A stretch of DNA of 17,820 nt from Actinomycetota bacterium. GTDB lineage: Bacteria > Actinomycetota > Thermoleophilia > Solirubrobacterales > Solirubrobacteraceae. Where the stretch lies: NCBI GenBank assembly GCA_005788585.1, contig SYBY01000142.1, forward strand, positions 1-17,820. The letters are read 5' to 3'. This document shows positions 6,871 through 14,126 of this stretch, piece after piece; the stretch's first letter is position 1; every line of letters begins with the position of its first letter. The notes under the pieces were generated by a model, which saw only the letters and a list, made by a program, of their open reading frames with translations, had not been told where the DNA came from and ran no database searches. The translations under genes and the position numbers were made by a program.

Positions 6871-9105
6871 CTGGTTTCAGCCGTGGACATGGTTCGTGCA
6901 ACACCTGCGACGCGTTCGTCGCGTTACCCGCAGCGGCTTCTGCGCGTCATGCGCACCCTGCGCCTGATCGGGTACCGCCCGACCGAGCCGGAGACCCTCG
7001 CGCGGCAGATCAGCCGCCAGAACCGCGGCAAGACCATCACCGTCTGCCTGCTCACGGTGATCGGCGTCCTCACGTTCCCGGGGGCCGAGCTGTTCGACAA
7101 CGACGCGATCCGCATCAGCGGGGTGCTCGCACTGCTGTCGGCCGCGGTGATCGTTGCGACGCCGCTGCGGACGATGCATCCGGGCTGGTACCACGGGCTG
7201 CCGATCCTGATCCTGGCGCCGTGGGCCGTCGGGGTGGCGACGCTCGCGCCGTACGGCGGGACGGTCGCGGCCCTGTTCGTGTTCGTCGGACCGACGATCG
7301 CCTTCGTCATCGAGGGGCGTGCCGGGAGGATCTTCCAGTGGACGCTGGCCTTGGGCGTCGTGTTGGGCCTTGCGCTGCTGGCGGACACGAACGCCGCGAC
7401 CGACGCCGCCCTCCTCGCGAGCTTCGTGTGCGCCGCCGGACTCGCGGCGTTCATCCACCTCGTCTGGGGAACGGCCGAGGCGCAGGGCGCGATGCTCGAG
7501 CAGCTCGTGCGCCGCGATCCGCTCACGGGCGTGGGCAACCGCCGCATGCTCGGTGAGCGGCTCGACTACGAGATCGCGCGCCACAGCCGCACGGGCTTGC
7601 CGCTCACGCTGCTCGTCCTCGATCTCAACGGCTTCAAGCAGGTCAACGACCGTCTCGGCCACACCGCCGGCGACGACCTCCTTCGCGAGGTCGGGGCACT
7701 GCTCACCAGCGCGCTGCGCGGCCAGGACACCGTGACGCGGCCGGGCGGCGACGAGTTCTGCATCATCGCTCCGGAGACCGGGGCCGACGATGCGGCCCGG
7801 CTGGTCGCGACGATCCGCGGCCTGCTCGCCACGGTCGATGCGGCGGGCCGGCCGCTGACGACCGCCGTCGGGGTGGCGACGTTCCCGCAGGACGGCCGCG
7901 ACCCGCAGACGCTGCTGCACCAGGCCGACGCGCGCCAGCGTGACGACAAGCTGCAGTCGTCGGTCGGGCTCGGCGAGATCATCCTGCCCGAGGCCTTCGA
8001 GCGCCCGGCGCCGATCGAGCTGCCGGCGAGCGTCCCGCTGCCGTCGGGCGAGGAGGATCACGTGCCGCTCTCCCGCCGGGTCAGCCGGCAACCGAGCGTC
8101 CGCGTGGCCGTGATGTTCGTCTACCTGTTCGGCGCGCTCGCGGCCGCAGCGGGAGCGTTGCTCGTCGACGAGCCGCGCCTGCTGCTGATGACGCCGGTCG
8201 CCGTCGCGGTCGGCCTGCTCATGCGGTTCGCACCGACCGACCGGCTGCCGGCGGCGTGGTTCCACCTCGGGCCGCTGTGCGCGGCGCTGGTCGCCACCGC
8301 CGCGGTCTGGGCGGTCGGGCCGTCCGGGTACCTCGTGATGCCGTTCTTCATGTTCGTGGGCGCGGCGATCGGGTTCATGATGGAGACGCGCCGCGGCATG
8401 GCCGTGCAGACGGCGTTCACGACGTTCCTGATCGCCCTGCCGCTGCTCTACGCCCCGTACGACGACGTGACACTCGTCGCCGTGGTCGCGACGATCGTCG
8501 GGCTCTGGGCGATGGTCCTGTTCATCGCGCTGCCGTGGCGCATCGTCGAGGAGCAGGCCGAAGAGCTCGGACGGCTGATGCGCCGCGATCCGCTGACCGG
8601 CGTCGGGAACCGCCGGCTGCTGAGCGAGCGCCTGGACTACGAGCTGACGCGCCACGCCCGCACCGGCCGGCAGTTCGCGCTCATCGTGCTCGACCTCAAC
8701 AACTTCAAGCGGGTCAACGACACGCTCGGCCACCTCGCCGGGGACGAGGTCCTGCGCGCGGCTGCGACCGCGCTCCGGGCCGCGGTACGCCGACAGGACA
8801 CCGTCACCCGCCAGGGCGGCGACGAGTTCTGCATCCTTGCGCCCGAGGCCGGCGCACCCGAGGCGGCGCGGATCGTGCGCAACGTGCGCGCGGCGCTCGG
8901 CGACGTCGACGCGGGAGGCGGGACCAGCCTGGCGGGCGCGATCGGCTCCGCGGTGTTCCCGGACGACGCGACCGAACGCGAGCACCTCGTCGAGGTGGCC
9001 GATGCCCGGCAGCGCGCGGACAAGGGACCACGGCGCCGGAGTTCCGGGGACGGGACGCAGCTCAGCGCCATGTGGCGCGGCGCGCGGGCCGACTTCCCGG
9101 TCTGA
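6868..9105 (+). CDS. tandem membrane diguanylate cyclase: two [6-TM + GGDEF] modules in one protein
   Basis: A 745-residue protein with an internal duplication. Module 1: six predicted helices (about 57-205), then a GGDEF domain starting at DPLTGVGNRR (217) with GGDEF at 293-297. A Pro/Glu-rich linker (about 370-410) follows. Module 2: six more helices, then a second GGDEF domain (GGDEF 650-654). Both keep the metal-binding Asp of the DLN segment, the substrate-binding ND and GD residues, and the RxxD inhibitory site five residues before GGDEF (RGQD, RRQD). Both should therefore make c-di-GMP from GTP and be product-inhibited. The basic motif [QR][IV]SRQ precedes each membrane block, so a gene fusion after tandem duplication is likely. 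The GTG at 6868 is preferred because of a -10-like TATTTA 8 nt before it; ATGs at 6889 and 6949 are alternatives. The third module is the next gene, 83 bp downstream. Confidence 0.9.
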   Translation: MLVSAVDMVRATPATRSSRYPQRLLRVMRTLRLIGYRPTEPETLARQISRQNRGKTITVCLLTVIGVLTFPGAELFDNDAIRISGVLALLSAAVIVATPLRTMHPGWYHGLPILILAPWAVGVATLAPYGGTVAALFVFVGPTIAFVIEGRAGRIFQWTLALGVVLGLALLADTNAATDAALLASFVCAAGLAAFIHLVWGTAEAQGAMLEQLVRRDPLTGVGNRRMLGERLDYEIARHSRTGLPLTLLVLDLNGFKQVNDRLGHTAGDDLLREVGALLTSALRGQDTVTRPGGDEFCIIAPETGADDAARLVATIRGLLATVDAAGRPLTTAVGVATFPQDGRDPQTLLHQADARQRDDKLQSSVGLGEIILPEAFERPAPIELPASVPLPSGEEDHVPLSRRVSRQPSVRVAVMFVYLFGALAAAAGALLVDEPRLLLMTPVAVAVGLLMRFAPTDRLPAAWFHLGPLCAALVATAAVWAVGPSGYLVMPFFMFVGAAIGFMMETRRGMAVQTAFTTFLIALPLLYAPYDDVTLVAVVATIVGLWAMVLFIALPWRIVEEQAEELGRLMRRDPLTGVGNRRLLSERLDYELTRHARTGRQFALIVLDLNNFKRVNDTLGHLAGDEVLRAAATALRAAVRRQDTVTRQGGDEFCILAPEAGAPEAARIVRNVRAALGDVDAGGGTSLAGAIGSAVFPDDATEREHLVEVADARQRADKGPRRRSSGDGTQLSAMWRGARADFPV

Positions 9106-9107
9106 AC

Positions 9108-9149
9108 CCAGACGCCCGTCTGGACGCACGGGCCGTTTCGGCCTCCCGT
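9108..9149 (+). terminator. two stacked hairpins after the tandem GGDEF gene
   Basis: CCAGAC/GTCTGG (9108-9113/9118-9123, loop GCCC) begins 2 nt after the stop codon. A second stem GGCCG/CGGCC with loop TTT (9131-9135/9139-9143) is extended by ACG/CGT around a small bulge (9128-9149). No T-run follows, which is common for GC-rich actinobacterial terminators. It separates two homologous cyclase genes and may decouple their expression. Confidence 0.45.
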
Positions 9150-9170
9150 CCTCAGTGGACGGTCGCTGGC

Positions 9171-9184
9171 GGCCGATAACGGCC
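9171..9184 (+). promoter_or_regulatory. small inverted repeat just before the third-module start codon
   Basis: GGCCG-ATAA-CGGCC ends 3 nt before the ATG at 9188. It occupies the place of a ribosome binding site, and no Shine-Dalgarno is seen. GATAAC within it could serve as a weak -10 (7-8 nt from the start). It may be an operator or a translation-limiting hairpin; chance is possible for a 5-bp stem. Confidence 0.25.
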
Positions 9185-9187
9185 GTG

Positions 9188-10213
9188 ATGCGCCTCTCCC
9201 GCCGCATCTCCAGGCAGCGCAACGTGCGCTACACCACGGCCTCGATCTTCATCGGGACCGGTGGCCTTGCGCTGGTCGCGCACCTCGTCCTCGCCAACAC
9301 GCGGATCCTCTGGGTGGGCGGGCTCGCCGTCCTCACCGGCCTGCTCATCACGCAGATCCCGACGGACCGGATGCCCGGCTGGCTGTTTCACCTGCTGCCC
9401 GTCATCGTCGTGGTGGAGATCTCGCTGGCGTCGATGTCGCTCGCGCCGAATGGCGCCGTGATCGTCGGCCTCTTCGCGTTCGCAGGTCCCGCCATCGCCT
9501 TCATGATCGAGACGCCGCGCGCGATCGCGGCGCACATCGCCTTTGCCACCGTCGCGCTCATGGCGCCGCTGGTGCTCGTCGAGACCAACGCGGTGACGGT
9601 CCTCGCGACCCTGCTCATGGTCCCGATCACCTGGGGTCTCGGAATCTTCGTGATGCTCGTCTGGCAGCACGCCGAGGATCAGTCCCGGGAGCTCGAAGGG
9701 CTCGCGCGGCGCGACCCGCTGACCGGTATCGGCAACCGCCGCGTATTCGAGGAGGTCCTCGACTACGAGTTCACGCGGCACGAGCGGACCGGGCGCGAGA
9801 TGGCGCTTATCGTCCTGGACCTCAACGGCTTCAAGCGGATCAATGACGAGCTCGGCCACAGCGTCGGCGACGTGCTGCTCCAGGACGCCGCGGCCGCGCT
9901 GAGCGCCGCGGTCCGGGGCCAGGACACCGTCGCGCGGCAGGGCGGCGACGAGTTCGCCGTGCTCGCGCCCGAGGCCGGTGCTCGCGAAGCCGCGGAGATC
10001 GTCGCGCACATCCGGGGTGCACTGAAGTCCGTCGACGCGGGCGGTGCGCCGCTGGAAGCCGCCATCGGCTACGCGATCTACCCGACGGACGCGCGCGGGT
10101 CGGCCGAGCTCATCGAGATCGCCGACGAGCGCCAGCGCGCCGACAAGGTGCGCCCCACGCCGCCGCTGCTCGCGGCCGCCGTGCCACGGTTCGGGCGCGA
10201 CTCCGCCGCCTGA
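9188..10213 (+). CDS. membrane diguanylate cyclase, single 6-TM + GGDEF module
   Basis: A 341-residue protein from the ATG at 9188 (MRLSRRISRQRN); the adjoining GTG at 9185 is also in frame. The opening RRISRQ matches the motifs before both modules of the preceding gene, supporting this start. Six predicted helices (about 15-165) include TDRMPGWLFHLLP between helices 2 and 3 and FAGPAIAFMIETPR after helix 4, both conserved across the cluster. The GGDEF domain begins at RRDPLTGIGNRR. It has DLNGFKRIND, GHSVGD, an intact RGQD inhibitory site and RQGGDEF (GGDEF 252-256). It should be an active, product-inhibited c-di-GMP synthase controlled by its membrane domain. The usual ADxxxYxxK ending is replaced by ADERQRADK. 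Single-module length suggests the upstream gene arose by fusing two such units. Confidence 0.92.
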   Translation: MRLSRRISRQRNVRYTTASIFIGTGGLALVAHLVLANTRILWVGGLAVLTGLLITQIPTDRMPGWLFHLLPVIVVVEISLASMSLAPNGAVIVGLFAFAGPAIAFMIETPRAIAAHIAFATVALMAPLVLVETNAVTVLATLLMVPITWGLGIFVMLVWQHAEDQSRELEGLARRDPLTGIGNRRVFEEVLDYEFTRHERTGREMALIVLDLNGFKRINDELGHSVGDVLLQDAAAALSAAVRGQDTVARQGGDEFAVLAPEAGAREAAEIVAHIRGALKSVDAGGAPLEAAIGYAIYPTDARGSAELIEIADERQRADKVRPTPPLLAAAVPRFGRDSAA

Positions 10214-10248
10214 CCGGCCCTGGCACCATCTCCGGGGAATCCACCCCC

Positions 10249-10254
10249 AGGAGG
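10249..10254 (+). promoter_or_regulatory. strong ribosome binding site for the MaoC-type gene
   Basis: AGGAGG lies 11 nt before the ATG at 10266 and continues as AGGAGGAAGG. This is one of only two clear Shine-Dalgarno sites in the window. The contrast suggests translation by a leadered transcript here, unlike the apparently leaderless genes. Confidence 0.6.
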
Positions 10255-10265
10255 AAGGCGCGCAC

Positions 10266-10721
10266 ATGGCCGTCACGATCAACGGGATCGACGAACTGAA
10301 GGCGAAGGTCGGCGAGGAGCTCGGCGTGAGCGACTGGCATGAGGTCACGCAGGAGGCGATCAACGACTTCGCCGACGTGACCGGCGACCACCAGTGGATC
10401 CATGTCGACCCCGAGCGCGCGAAGGACACGCCGTTCGGCGGGACGATCGCGCACGGCTTCTACACGCTCTCTCTGGGGCCAAAGGTCAACGACGAGATCG
10501 TGTCCTTCGACGGCTTCGCGTTCGCCATGAACTACGGCCTCGGCAAGGTGCGCTTCCCGTCGCCGCTGCCGGTCGGCAGCAAGGTGCGCATGCGCGCGAC
10601 GATCAGCGAGGTGTCCGACGTCGCGGGCGGCGTCCAGTTCACCATCGCGCAGACGTTCGAGCGCGAGGGCGGCGAGAAGCCGGTCTGCGTGTCCGAGCTG
10701 CTGGTCCGCGCATTCGCATAG
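10266..10721 (+). CDS. MaoC-family hot-dog dehydratase ((R)-enoyl-CoA hydratase-like)
   Basis: A 151-residue single hot-dog domain from the ATG at 10266, with a strong AGGAGG site. The hydratase-2 signature is clear: FADVTGDHQWIHVDPE, with the catalytic pair Asp41 and His46. GGTIAHGFYTLSL then forms the helix and turn that bind the CoA thioester. Members hydrate trans-2-enoyl-CoA to (R)-3-hydroxyacyl-CoA or the reverse, in fatty-acid or polyhydroxyalkanoate metabolism or side-chain degradation. Substrate length cannot be told. It sits between two GGDEF genes with no other acyl-CoA genes nearby, so context does not define the pathway. Length is normal for a stand-alone MaoC protein. Confidence 0.92.
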   Translation: MAVTINGIDELKAKVGEELGVSDWHEVTQEAINDFADVTGDHQWIHVDPERAKDTPFGGTIAHGFYTLSLGPKVNDEIVSFDGFAFAMNYGLGKVRFPSPLPVGSKVRMRATISEVSDVAGGVQFTIAQTFEREGGEKPVCVSELLVRAFA

Positions 10722-10766
10722 CACCGGGTTGCGGCGCGGCGCGGCGCGCGGGACAATCGGGAGACC

Positions 10767-11621
10767 ATGTCTCGACGTGTTCCTGCCGCCGCGTTCCTCG
10801 CGCTCCTCACCCTGCTCCTGCCCGCCACCGCCGAGGCGAAGGTCTCGGCGGCCGTGACCATCGAGACGAAGAGCGGTGCGTCACGGCTCGTCGTCGTCCT
10901 GACCAGCGACAAGACGCTGGCGGCGCGCCAGCGACCGAAGACCGTGAGCGCGGTCGGCGGCGGCAAGACGTACAAGCTCACGCGCGGCACGGGCAAGGTG
11001 ACCGGCAAGAAGCTCGGGACGTGGCGCAGCAAGGCGCAGAAGGGCAGCGCGGCGACGAAGCTCCAGAGTCTGGCGGGCAAGCGCCTGTCGCTACGGGTCC
11101 GCACGCGGGCCGGGCGGACCAGCACGGTGAAGACGACGGTCCCCGCACCGCCTGCTCCCGCGCCGGGTCCGACCACGGGAACAACGCCCGCGCCGGCCAC
11201 CGTCCCGACGACGGCGCCCGGCGGCGCGACGATCACCCCGACGCGCAACGACGAGGCCGGTCAGGCGATCTTCCGCGGTACCGACCTGCTGCTCGAGCGC
11301 TACAAGTTCGGGTCCACCGGTCAGACCGCGGACTACGTCCGGATCTGGTTCTACGCCAGTGGCGCGTTCCGGCAGAACACCATCGCGTGGAACTCCGTGT
11401 CGGGCGAGTCCTGCACCGACACGAAACAGGGCACGTGGAAGTTCCTCGAGGGGTACACGTTCCCGGAGGGGGGCGGCGGGGCGCTCGCGAAGGTCGAACT
11501 GGCCGGCCAGGTCACCGGCCAGGAGATCCTGGTCACCGGCAACAACGAGCCGAACAACGTCTACATCGGGACCCAGCTCATCCAGTTCGAGCGCAACCCG
11601 CAGATGCAGCAGAACTGCTGA
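10767..11621 (+). CDS. secreted protein of unknown function with Pro/Thr-rich linker
   Basis: A 284-residue protein from the ATG at 10767. GGGAG lies close upstream and GACAAT sits 9 nt before the start. The N-terminus is a signal peptide (MSRRVPAAAFLALLTLLLP, cleavage after ATAEA near residue 24). A lysine-rich beta-type domain follows (about 25-125), then a Pro/Ala/Thr linker (PAPPAPAPGPTTGTTPAPAT region, about 127-152), and a C-terminal globular domain (about 155-284). That domain contains FGSTGQTADYVRIWFY and two cysteines: one in GESCTD and one as the very last residue, perhaps a disulfide pair. No lipobox or sortase signal is seen. I do not recognise either domain. It is followed by a strong hairpin (11637-11658), so it is probably its own transcription unit. 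Confidence 0.78.
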   Translation: MSRRVPAAAFLALLTLLLPATAEAKVSAAVTIETKSGASRLVVVLTSDKTLAARQRPKTVSAVGGGKTYKLTRGTGKVTGKKLGTWRSKAQKGSAATKLQSLAGKRLSLRVRTRAGRTSTVKTTVPAPPAPAPGPTTGTTPAPATVPTTAPGGATITPTRNDEAGQAIFRGTDLLLERYKFGSTGQTADYVRIWFYASGAFRQNTIAWNSVSGESCTDTKQGTWKFLEGYTFPEGGGGALAKVELAGQVTGQEILVTGNNEPNNVYIGTQLIQFERNPQMQQNC

Positions 11622-11636
11622 CGCGTTGCACTTGAG

Positions 11637-11658
11637 CATCGGCGTGCACGCGCCGATG
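11637..11658 (+). terminator. 8-bp stem hairpin after the secreted-protein gene
   Basis: CATCGGCG (11637-11644) and CGCCGATG (11651-11658) pair perfectly around a 6-nt loop, 15 nt after the stop codon. There is no T-run. The GTG start of the next gene follows 8 nt later, so the hairpin may also influence that gene's expression. Confidence 0.6.
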
Positions 11659-11666
11659 TAGTCCAG

Positions 11667-12701
11667 GTGGAACGGGCAGGGTTCGACGTCGATCGTCTGC
11701 GCATTGTCGCGGTGGCGGCAGGCCTCGGTCTGCTCTTCACGCCGCTGCTCGCGATGCTCGTCCTCCTGGCGATCGACGGGCCGCCGGTCGCCCCGCTGAT
11801 CGCCGTCGGCGCGACGACCTCCCTCACCGGCGCGGTCGTCCTGCTCCTGCCCTGGCGGCGGATGCCCTCGTGGGCGTTCCACGTCCTCCCGCCGCTGGCG
11901 TGCCTGCTGGCCACGTGGGGCGTCGCGGTGGCCGAACCCGACGCCACCGTCATCGTGTGGACCTACCTGCTCATCGGCCCGCTCGTGGGCTTCGCGTTCG
12001 AGCGCCGGGCCCTCGTCGTCGCCCACCTCACGTTTCTCTCGGTGTGCATGCTGCTCCCCGTCCTGACCGGGGCGGGCAGCCCTGACACCCAGGGCACGGT
12101 CCTCATCGGCCTGCCGACGGTGTGGGCGCTCACCGCGGTCGTCGCCATCCTCCGCGCCGGCGAGCTGCGCCAGGCCCGGCTGCTGCGCGACCAGGTCCGC
12201 AGCGATCCGCTCACCGGGGTGGGCAACCGCCGGCTGCTCGACGAGCGCCTGGCGTACGAGATCCTCCGCCACCACCGATCCGGGCACACGCTCGCGTTCG
12301 TCACGCTCGACCTCAACCGCTTCAAGGCCGTCAACGACGAGTTCGGCCACCCCACCGGGGACGACGTGCTGCGCCGCGCCGCCACGGCACTGCGCGAGAC
12401 GGTGCGGGAGTCCGACACCGTCGCGCGCCAGGGCGGCGACGAGTTCAGCGTGCTCGCCCCCGACATCGACGAGGACGGCATCGAGCGGCTCGTGGGAGCG
12501 CTGCACGAGCGGTTGGCGACCGTCGACGCGGGCGGCCAGCCGCTGACCGCCGCCGTCGGCTGGGCGTTCTTCCCCGGCGACGCGGACGACGCGGTGAGCC
12601 TCATGGCCGCCGCAGACGTGCACCAGCTGGCCGCCAAGCGCGGCGACGACTACCGGACGCGGACCGTGGGCCCGGTGTCCACGCCGACGCGGACCCGGTA
12701 G
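11667..12701 (+). CDS. membrane diguanylate cyclase, fourth 6-TM + GGDEF module
   Basis: A 344-residue protein from a GTG at 11667; no in-frame start lies between it and the terminator hairpin. Six predicted helices (about 11-170) carry WRRMPSWAFHVLPP and LLIGPLVGFAFERR, aligning with the same positions in the three other modules. The N-terminal RxxSRQ motif of those modules is missing. The GGDEF domain (from SDPLTGVGNRR) keeps DLNRFKAVND, GHPTGD, RESD as inhibitory site and RQGGDEF (GGDEF 256-260), so it should be catalytically competent. The ending is ADVHQLAAK instead of ADxxxYxxK. It is the most diverged module and is separated from the others by two unrelated genes. Its last 52 bp overlap the convergent SpoIID-like gene. 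No Shine-Dalgarno is visible. Confidence 0.9.
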   Translation: MERAGFDVDRLRIVAVAAGLGLLFTPLLAMLVLLAIDGPPVAPLIAVGATTSLTGAVVLLLPWRRMPSWAFHVLPPLACLLATWGVAVAEPDATVIVWTYLLIGPLVGFAFERRALVVAHLTFLSVCMLLPVLTGAGSPDTQGTVLIGLPTVWALTAVVAILRAGELRQARLLRDQVRSDPLTGVGNRRLLDERLAYEILRHHRSGHTLAFVTLDLNRFKAVNDEFGHPTGDDVLRRAATALRETVRESDTVARQGGDEFSVLAPDIDEDGIERLVGALHERLATVDAGGQPLTAAVGWAFFPGDADDAVSLMAAADVHQLAAKRGDDYRTRTVGPVSTPTRTR

Positions 12702-14068
12702 GCCCCCGGACGCCGGACCGCGGCGCGGTACGTGCCGTCGGTCTGCGCGCGGGTCTCCAACTCGGTCGCCCAGGTGCCCGCGGCCGAGCGGCGCTCGATC
12801 TTCAGCCACCGCCCGCCGACGCCCGCGGCGCCGCCGCGCACCGACCCGCGCAGGACACCGCGCGGGGTGCTCGCCTGGGCGAAGCCCCGGACACGGGGCG
12901 ACGCACCGCCGCCGGTGGAGGCCGGAGGCTTGGCGGTCGTGCCGATGACGCGGAACGTCACCCAGGTGTCATCGAGGCCGAGCCGCGCGCGGATCTGCGG
13001 GCCGGAGACGCGCGTGCGGCCCCGGCTGCCGAGGATGTCCGCGTAGACGATGCGCGGGGACGCGCCGCGCCGCACGACCGTGACCCCGCGGAACGAGCCC
13101 TTCACCCACGACCCGAACCGCTTCTTCGCCTGGGCCGGCGTCCAGCGGTAGGGGCCCCATCGGTGCTTCGGCGAGACGTTGTCGTACGGGTCGTCGACGC
13201 TCTTCAGCCACGGCTTGGGGTCGGAGCCGATGAAGGAGTTCTCGACGTTCTCCGTCTTCCCGCCTGAGGTCGAGAAGAAGTACGTCACGACGGGCTTGCC
13301 CTGGTAGGTGACGACCTGGCGGGAGGTCGCGCGGACGGCGGCGTCCGTGGACGCGTACTCGGCGCGGATCCCGGTGTAGACCTGGGAGCGCACGTCGGGG
13401 TAGTGGTCGAAGCCCGCGCCCGGCTTGTTGGTGGTGATCGCGTACGTGCGCGCGACGACGGCCTGGGCCTGCAGCGCCGCGGCGGGCCACGACGCGGGGC
13501 TCTCGGCGGAGATGACGCCACGCACGTAGTCCTCGAGCCCGACGGCGTTGATCGCGTTGACGCCGACGCTGGTCGGGCGCAGTTCGAGGTCCCCGCGGTA
13601 GCGGCCGTTGCTCACGCCGTTGCCGGCGCGGCCGGCCAGCCGCAGACCACCGTCGGCGCCCACGAGCCGCAGCGGGGCGGCGAAGCGCCCCACCGACCGG
13701 CCCGCGCTCGTCCGCAGCACAATCTGCGAGCCGAAGCCCCGCGCGGTGTAGGTCGTTCCCGGGGACAGCGTGCGGCCGCCCGCGATCCGGCGGACGTTGC
13801 TCACGCGGACGGTGCTCGTCGTCTGCAACAGCACGCGCACGGTCTGCTCGGCGTCGAGCGTTCGCAGTTCGGTCCCGCGGTAGTAGTGCTTGACGATCGT
13901 GCGGTAGTCGGTTCCGCGCTTGGCGAACCCGTACGCGCCGTACTGGCTCAGGCCGACGCCGTGGCCGAAGCCCGCGCCTCGGACGATGACGCGGGTCGCA
14001 GCGTCGGCGACCGGCGCCGCGAGGAGCGCGGCCGTGAGGGCGGAGATGATGGTGATCTTCAGACGCAT
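12650..14068 (-). CDS. secreted SpoIID/LytB-domain protein
   Basis: A 472-residue protein from the ATG at 14068 (MRLKITIISALTAALLAAPV), giving a clean signal peptide ending at ADA. GAGFGHGVGLSQYGAYGFA (31-49) is the GHGxGxSQYGA signature. The core LEDYVRGVISAESPASW (178-194) contains Glu189, matching the glutamate needed for lytic transglycosylase activity in SpoIID. QAQAVVARTYA and FSTSGGKTENVEN complete the family motifs. A linker (about 385-400, PPASTGGGASP) leads to a C-terminal beta-sandwich-like domain (about 400-472). SpoIID cleaves glycan strands of peptidoglycan. In an organism with no visible sporulation context a wall-remodelling role is likely, which is inference. It is divergent from the AlsS-like gene, and its 3' end overlaps the last GGDEF gene. 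Confidence 0.88.
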   Translation of the reverse strand: MRLKITIISALTAALLAAPVADAATRVIVRGAGFGHGVGLSQYGAYGFAKRGTDYRTIVKHYYRGTELRTLDAEQTVRVLLQTTSTVRVSNVRRIAGGRTLSPGTTYTARGFGSQIVLRTSAGRSVGRFAAPLRLVGADGGLRLAGRAGNGVSNGRYRGDLELRPTSVGVNAINAVGLEDYVRGVISAESPASWPAAALQAQAVVARTYAITTNKPGAGFDHYPDVRSQVYTGIRAEYASTDAAVRATSRQVVTYQGKPVVTYFFSTSGGKTENVENSFIGSDPKPWLKSVDDPYDNVSPKHRWGPYRWTPAQAKKRFGSWVKGSFRGVTVVRRGASPRIVYADILGSRGRTRVSGPQIRARLGLDDTWVTFRVIGTTAKPPASTGGGASPRVRGFAQASTPRGVLRGSVRGGAAGVGGRWLKIERRSAAGTWATELETRAQTDGTYRAAVRRPGAYRVRVGVDTGPTVRVR

Positions 14069-14112
14069 TCCGTTGCAGGGGACACGGCGCGGGGACACAA
14101 GTTGCGCGGTGG

Positions 14113-14118
14113 TAGCGT
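14113..14118 (+). promoter_or_regulatory. -10-like hexamer TAGCGT upstream of the AlsS-like gene
   Basis: TAGCGT is followed by 8 nt and an ATG at 14127, the same spacing as the other putative leaderless starts. The AlsS-like GTG lies 38 bp further on at 14165. It sits in the divergent region shared with the SpoIID-like gene. No clear -35 is visible. Confidence 0.35.
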
Positions 14119-14126
14119 GCGCCCGG

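Noticed and set aside
6782..6967. A 61-codon plus-strand frame (MTRRDRAWTNDVGP...) before and into the tandem cyclase gene, preceded by a purine-rich stretch
   Set aside because: It overlaps the cyclase start in another frame, covers the putative promoter and inverted repeats, and has no recognisable features.
6877..9222. A 781-codon open frame on the minus strand opposite the tandem cyclase gene
   Set aside because: It is antisense to two intact GGDEF domains and consists of Arg/Asp/His/Gln-rich sequence without recognisable motifs.
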